Origin: an uncultured Comamonadaceae bacterium
GTDB taxonomy: Bacteria > Pseudomonadota > Gammaproteobacteria > Burkholderiales > Burkholderiaceae
DNA length: 6,520 nucleotides
Assembly: GCA_946482115.1 (NCBI GenBank)
Contig: CAMLQP010000170.1
Coordinates: 1-6,520 of the forward strand
Reading direction: 5' to 3'
The notes under the pieces were generated by a model, which was given only the letters and a program-made list of their open reading frames with translations, did no database searches and had not been told where the DNA came from. The position numbers were made by a program, and so were the translations under genes. Below are positions 3,171 to 6,520 of the stretch, piece by piece (position 1 is the first letter of the stretch; each line of letters opens with the position of its first letter).

Positions 3171-5353
3171 GCGGTCTGGGCCAGGCCCTGCGCGGGCTGG
3201 TGCTGCTGCTGGCCTGCGCCTGGGCGCCGTCCCAGGCGGCGGACATCATCAGCCCGCCCCAGTTCTCGCACGACGCCGGGTTCCACTCCTACACCTTCAA
3301 GCTCAAGCTCTACCACCCCGACGCCGGGGTCTCGATCTTCTACACGCTGGACGGCTCGACGCCCTACGTGCAGTTCCCCTACGAGCGCAGCTTCCAATAC
3401 AAGACGGCCTACCGCCGCTCGTCCCGCAGCACGGACGGCGTGCTGGAGAAGGCGCGGCTGGTGACGCTGCCCTACCGGGGGCCGATCAAGCTCGCGCGCG
3501 TGATGACCGGGCCGGGCCGCTGGGCACGCATGCTGACGACCTACGACGACCAGCCCGTGACCTACCTGCGGCCGATGACGGGCGGGAACGCGTCGCAGAA
3601 CCTGCGGCGGGTGTGGGACGAGTTTCTGGAGTATTCAGGCGACAGCCTGGGAGGGGCGCTGTCCACTGGGCCCGACCAGCCCACACGGCATGCCAGGGCG
3701 ACCGATGGGTGGGTGGACCGTGCGGTGGTGGTGCGTGCGGTGGCGGTCGGCCCCCGGGGTGAGCGCAGTGAGGTGGTCACGCGCACCTATTTCTTCGGCA
3801 ACCCCGACCGGTTTTCGCTGCCCATCGTGGCGGTGACGGCCGACCCGGAAGACCTGTTCGGTTACGACAGGGGCGTGATGGTCGCCGGTCGTCGGTTTGA
3901 TGCGTGGCGGGAGCGCAACCCCGCGTTCACGGCCACGGCAGGTGTGGCCGATGCCAACTGGCGCGATGAGGGCGACAGCTCAGAGCGGGCTGTGCACGTC
4001 GAGTACCTTCTGCGCGATCCGGCCACACCGTCGGACATCAAGGTTTCTGACCAGGCCGCAGGCCTGCGCATCCATGGCGCGTTCAGCCGGGCATCCGCCG
4101 AAAAGTCCATGCGTCTGCACGCGCGAAAGCGTTATGGCTCCGACGAGGTCGAGGTGTTCGGCGACTTTCAGCGTTCCTTCCTGCCCAAACAGGTCATCCT
4201 GCGTTCATCCAGCAACGACCGCCGCGAGGCGCTCATGCGCGACGCGGTGGCCCAGCGGGTGGTGGACGGCCTGCAGGCCACGGTTTCGCGCAGCCAGCCG
4301 GTGGCGGTGTTCCTCAACGGTGAATATTGGGGGCTGTACCACCTGCGCGAACGCCTGGGCGATGACCACTTTGCCGCCCAGGCCAAGGTGAAGGACTCGG
4401 ACATCGAACTGAGTCGCAACTACGGTGTGACCCCCGACCACCCCGAATTGGCCGAGTCCTGGCTGGCCTTGGTCGAGCGCCTGGAGGCCGCGCAGGCCGA
4501 AGGCCGGGAGGTGCTGCCACTGGCCGAGGCCGACATCGACATCGGAAGCTTCATCGACCTGCATGCGGCCGAGGTGCTGGTCGGCAACACCGACTGGCCG
4601 GCCAACAACGTGTTGGCATGGCGGGTGCGGCCGTTCACCGCGGGGTTGGCCCGCAACAGCCCCTACCGCAAGTGGCACTGGGCGGTCAGCGACATGGACA
4701 TGGCGTTCCGCGCGCCCAATGTCAACACGCTGCACGAGCTGCTCACGCCGAACGGGCCGCGGGGGCGTCCCGAGCTGGCCCGGAGCACCCGACTGTTCCG
4801 GGTGCTGATGAAAGATCCGCGCTTCCAGCAGCGGTTCGCGACGCGGCTCCAGGACCTGCTCAACACCCGCTTCTCCTCCGAGCGCATGGCCCAGTTCGTT
4901 GCGCACCACCGCGGCGAAATCGCCGCCGAGGTGCCGCACCATGTCAACCGGTGGCAGGTGCCCGCCAGCGTGGCGATCTGGGAGCGGTCGGTGAGGCACA
5001 TAGGCGTCTTCATCGAGCGCCGCCCGGCCCACGTCCGGCAGCAGATGGAGATGTACCTCGCACTGCCGCCGCCGGTGAAGATTGAGCTGGGTCCGATGGA
5101 GTCCGGGGTGTCGTTGCGCATCAACGGTGAGACGCTGGAAGGTGGCGCCGGGCGGCAGGTGCAGTTGTTGTATGCCCCCGGAACGCCGCTGAAGATCGAG
5201 GTGGTCGAAGGCGCATGCCGGCGCTTCCAGGGCTGGCAGGGGCAGGGTGCCCGCGCGGCGCCACTGGACCTGGTGGTGGACCAGTCGCTGGTGCTCAAGC
5301 CGCAGTGGGGGCCGGCCTGTGGCTCCGCCGCCGCGCGCCAGCAGGGTTCGTAA
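3158..5353 (+). CDS. Secreted CotH-family kinase-like protein with chitobiase-type and InlB-type modules
   Basis: The 731-residue product starts with a signal peptide (core LVLLLACAWA, likely cut after SQA at residue 27). FYTLDGSTP (61-69) and VVVRAVAVG to TRTYFF (190-213) are the two ends of a chitobiase/hexosaminidase C-terminal-type beta domain, split by about 118 residues. The CotH domain follows, about 219-600: FSLPIVAVT (219-227), LRIHG plus EKSMRLHARKRYG (303-327, K316), LRSSSNDRREALMRD (348-362), FLNGEYWGLYHLRER (385-399), GNTDWPANN (476-484) and SDMDMAF (511-517). D479 and D512/D514 match the paired Asp that CotH kinases need for catalysis and metal binding, so activity is plausible. 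Residues about 640-725 (RRFQGWQGQG and LVLKPQW) resemble an InlB-type repeat. Bacillus CotH phosphorylates spore-coat proteins; here no spore exists and the substrate is unknown. The gene overlaps VTC by 13 bases. Confidence 0.87.
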   Translation: MRFLSGLGQALRGLVLLLACAWAPSQAADIISPPQFSHDAGFHSYTFKLKLYHPDAGVSIFYTLDGSTPYVQFPYERSFQYKTAYRRSSRSTDGVLEKARLVTLPYRGPIKLARVMTGPGRWARMLTTYDDQPVTYLRPMTGGNASQNLRRVWDEFLEYSGDSLGGALSTGPDQPTRHARATDGWVDRAVVVRAVAVGPRGERSEVVTRTYFFGNPDRFSLPIVAVTADPEDLFGYDRGVMVAGRRFDAWRERNPAFTATAGVADANWRDEGDSSERAVHVEYLLRDPATPSDIKVSDQAAGLRIHGAFSRASAEKSMRLHARKRYGSDEVEVFGDFQRSFLPKQVILRSSSNDRREALMRDAVAQRVVDGLQATVSRSQPVAVFLNGEYWGLYHLRERLGDDHFAAQAKVKDSDIELSRNYGVTPDHPELAESWLALVERLEAAQAEGREVLPLAEADIDIGSFIDLHAAEVLVGNTDWPANNVLAWRVRPFTAGLARNSPYRKWHWAVSDMDMAFRAPNVNTLHELLTPNGPRGRPELARSTRLFRVLMKDPRFQQRFATRLQDLLNTRFSSERMAQFVAHHRGEIAAEVPHHVNRWQVPASVAIWERSVRHIGVFIERRPAHVRQQMEMYLALPPPVKIELGPMESGVSLRINGETLEGGAGRQVQLLYAPGTPLKIEVVEGACRRFQGWQGQGARAAPLDLVVDQSLVLKPQWGPACGSAAARQQGS

Positions 5354-5362
5354 AATTCGGGG
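5351..5362 (+). promoter_or_regulatory. Candidate leaderless promoter of pyrF
   Basis: TAAAAT (5351-5356) is a 5-of-6 match to the -10 consensus, and its first three bases are the CotH stop codon TAA. The pyrF ATG begins six bases after it, so the transcript would start at or beside the ATG. No -35 match is visible at 16-18 bases, and no properly spaced Shine-Dalgarno precedes the ATG (GGGG touches it directly). Confidence 0.45.
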
Positions 5363-6202
5363 ATGACCTTCCTCGACATGCTGGGCGCGGCAGAGCGCCA
5401 GAACCAGTCCCTGCTCTGCGTCGGCCTCGACCCCGACCCCGCGAAATTCCCGGCCGGCCTCAAGGGCGACGCCTCGAAGATCTACGACTTCTGCGCCGCC
5501 ATCGTCGAGGCCACGGCCGACGCCGTGATCGCCTTCAAGCCGCAGATCGCCTACTTCGCCGCGCACCGCGCCGAAGACCAGCTTGAGAAGCTCATGCGGC
5601 ACATGAAGGCAGTGGCGCCGCAAGTGCCGGTGATTCTGGACGCCAAGCGCGGCGACATCGGCAGCACCGCCGAGCAGTACGCGATCGAGGCCTTCGAGCG
5701 CTACGGCGCCGATGCCGTGACCCTTTCGCCCTTCATGGGCTTCGACTCGGTCCAGCCTTACCTGAAGTACCCCGGCAAGGGCGCCTTCCTGCTCTGCCGC
5801 ACCTCCAATCCCGGCGGCGACGACCTGCAGAACCAGCGGCTGGCCTCGGTCGATGGCCAGCCGCGGCTGTACGAACACGTGGCCGGCCTCGCGCAGGGCC
5901 CGTGGAACCTCAACGGCCAGCTCGGCCTGGTGGTGGGCGCCACCTACCCGGCCGAGATCGAGCGGGTGCGCGAACTGGCGCCCACGCTGCCGCTGCTGAT
6001 TCCCGGTGTGGGCGCGCAGGGTGGCGACGCCGTTGCCACCATCCGCGCCGGCCACCGCACGCAGGGTGGCACCACCACGGGGCCGGTGATCGTCAACAGT
6101 TCGCGCGCCGTGCTGTACGCGTCCGGCGGCTCCGACTTCGCGGCCGCTGCGCGCGCCGAGGCCCTGCGCACGCGCGAGGTCCTGAACGCGGCCAAGGCCT
6201 GA
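5363..6202 (+). CDS. pyrF: Orotidine 5'-phosphate decarboxylase, type 2
   Basis: PyrF removes CO2 from orotidine monophosphate to give UMP, the last step of de novo pyrimidine nucleotide synthesis, in the cytoplasm. The 279 residues fit the longer type 2 branch (about 270-280) rather than the roughly 230-residue type 1. Visible signatures are [10 protein letters not shown] (17-26), [11 protein letters not shown], the catalytic [12 protein letters not shown] (92-103) with D93, K95 and D98, [31 protein letters not shown] and the phosphate-binding NSSRAVLYA with R248. All key residues are present, so the enzyme should be active. It begins nine bases after the CotH stop, yet lacks a usual Shine-Dalgarno and has its own TAAAAT, so it probably does not depend on the upstream operon. 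The GST gene follows after 11 bases, probably co-transcribed. Confidence 0.97.
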   Translation: MTFLDMLGAAERQNQSLLCVGLDPDPAKFPAGLKGDASKIYDFCAAIVEATADAVIAFKPQIAYFAAHRAEDQLEKLMRHMKAVAPQVPVILDAKRGDIGSTAEQYAIEAFERYGADAVTLSPFMGFDSVQPYLKYPGKGAFLLCRTSNPGGDDLQNQRLASVDGQPRLYEHVAGLAQGPWNLNGQLGLVVGATYPAEIERVRELAPTLPLLIPGVGAQGGDAVATIRAGHRTQGGTTTGPVIVNSSRAVLYASGGSDFAAAARAEALRTREVLNAAKA

Positions 6203-6207
6203 GAGGG
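6202..6207 (+). promoter_or_regulatory. Ribosome binding site of the GST gene
   Basis: AGAGGG begins on the last base of the pyrF stop codon; its GAGG core (6203-6206) stands seven bases before the ATG at 6214. It supports that start and tight coupling to pyrF. Confidence 0.6.
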
Positions 6208-6213
6208 CACACC

Positions 6214-6520
6214 ATGAAGCTCTATGTGTCGCCGCGGGCCCCCAATCCGCGCCGGGTGCAGATGTTCCTGGCCGAAAAGGGCATCGATACGGCGGCGCAG
6301 GGCATCGAATTGGTGAACGTCGACCTCAACGCCCAGGAACACAAAAGCGCCGCCTTCCGCGCCAAGAGCCCGCTCGCGCGCATCCCCGCGCTGGAATTCG
6401 ACGACGGGCGTGTGCTGACCGAGACGCGGGCCATCTGCACGTACATCGAAGGGCAGCACCCCGAACCCAACCTGATGGGCGTGGACGCCACCGAGCGGGC
6501 CTTCATCGAGATGGCCGACC
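6214..6520 (+). CDS. Glutathione S-transferase, N-terminal part
   Basis: The gene is cut by the right edge after 102 codons. The visible part is the thioredoxin-like N-terminal GST domain: a first strand and turn MKLYVSPRAPNPRRV, helix QMFLAEKGI, then KSPLARIPALEFDDG with the expected cis-proline (P58), and LTETRAICTYIEGQHP (68-83), where E70-T71 occupies the place of the usual Glu-Ser glutathione-binding pair. N86-L87-M88-G89 matches the linker before the all-helical second domain, which starts with TERAFIEMAD. Ser6 or the nearby backbone would activate the thiol, but the class cannot be assigned from this half. GSTs conjugate or reduce substrates with glutathione in the cytoplasm. It follows pyrF after 11 bases with a good ribosome binding site; the pairing gives no clear metabolic link. 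Confidence 0.9.
   Translation, partial: MKLYVSPRAPNPRRVQMFLAEKGIDTAAQGIELVNVDLNAQEHKSAAFRAKSPLARIPALEFDDGRVLTETRAICTYIEGQHPEPNLMGVDATERAFIEMAD

Noticed and set aside
4205..6055. 616-codon open frame on the minus strand across CotH and pyrF
   Set aside because: It lies antisense to two well-supported genes, reads as low-complexity Arg/Gly/His/Ala-rich protein with no recognisable domain, and is expected from GC-rich third positions of the plus-strand genes.

Overview
This window looks like chromosome of a high-GC betaproteobacterium, most likely a Burkholderiales member near Comamonadaceae or Sphaerotilaceae. That placement is inferred from G/C-rich third positions, tight gene packing, TAnnnT-N6/7-ATG gene starts and the gene families present; no marker gene fixes it. 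I see no mobile element, CRISPR array, tRNA or rRNA.

Layout. (1) Bases 1-200 (+) hold the 3' end of an alpha/beta hydrolase gene. It converges, with one base between the stop codons, on (2) a DMT/EamA-family transporter gene (202-1089, -). (3) Upstream of that on the same strand is a small lipoprotein with one Ig-like domain (1123-1545, -). (4) A 238-base non-coding region (1546-1783) separates the lipoprotein from a divergent (+) operon. It contains a clear AT-richer regulatory island. (5) The operon is DUF4956 membrane protein (1784-2347), VTC-domain polyphosphate polymerase (2337-3170) and secreted CotH-family kinase-like protein (3158-5353). Both junctions overlap by 11-13 bases and both downstream genes have good Shine-Dalgarno sequences. 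(6) Nine bases later begins pyrF (5363-6202), which may have its own leaderless promoter. (7) A glutathione S-transferase gene (from 6214) runs off the right edge.

The DUF4956-VTC-CotH operon is the most interesting part. Known family functions suggest a membrane-anchored module: a CYTH/VTC-fold enzyme that makes or handles polyphosphate at the inner face of the membrane, a five-helix membrane partner, and an exported atypical kinase whose key acidic residues (D479, D512, D514) are kept. CotH was characterised as a spore-coat protein kinase in Bacillus; its substrate and purpose in a non-sporulating proteobacterium are unknown to me. Just upstream sits CTTAAG-N5-CTTAAG, a perfect match to the half-site pattern of PmrA/BasR-type response regulators. 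It occupies the place of a missing -35 box, next to a good TAAAAT -10. I infer that the module is induced by a two-component system responding to the envelope or cations. That link is the finding I would check first.

The remaining genes are ordinary housekeeping or accessory functions: uracil nucleotide synthesis, metabolite export and thiol-linked detoxification.
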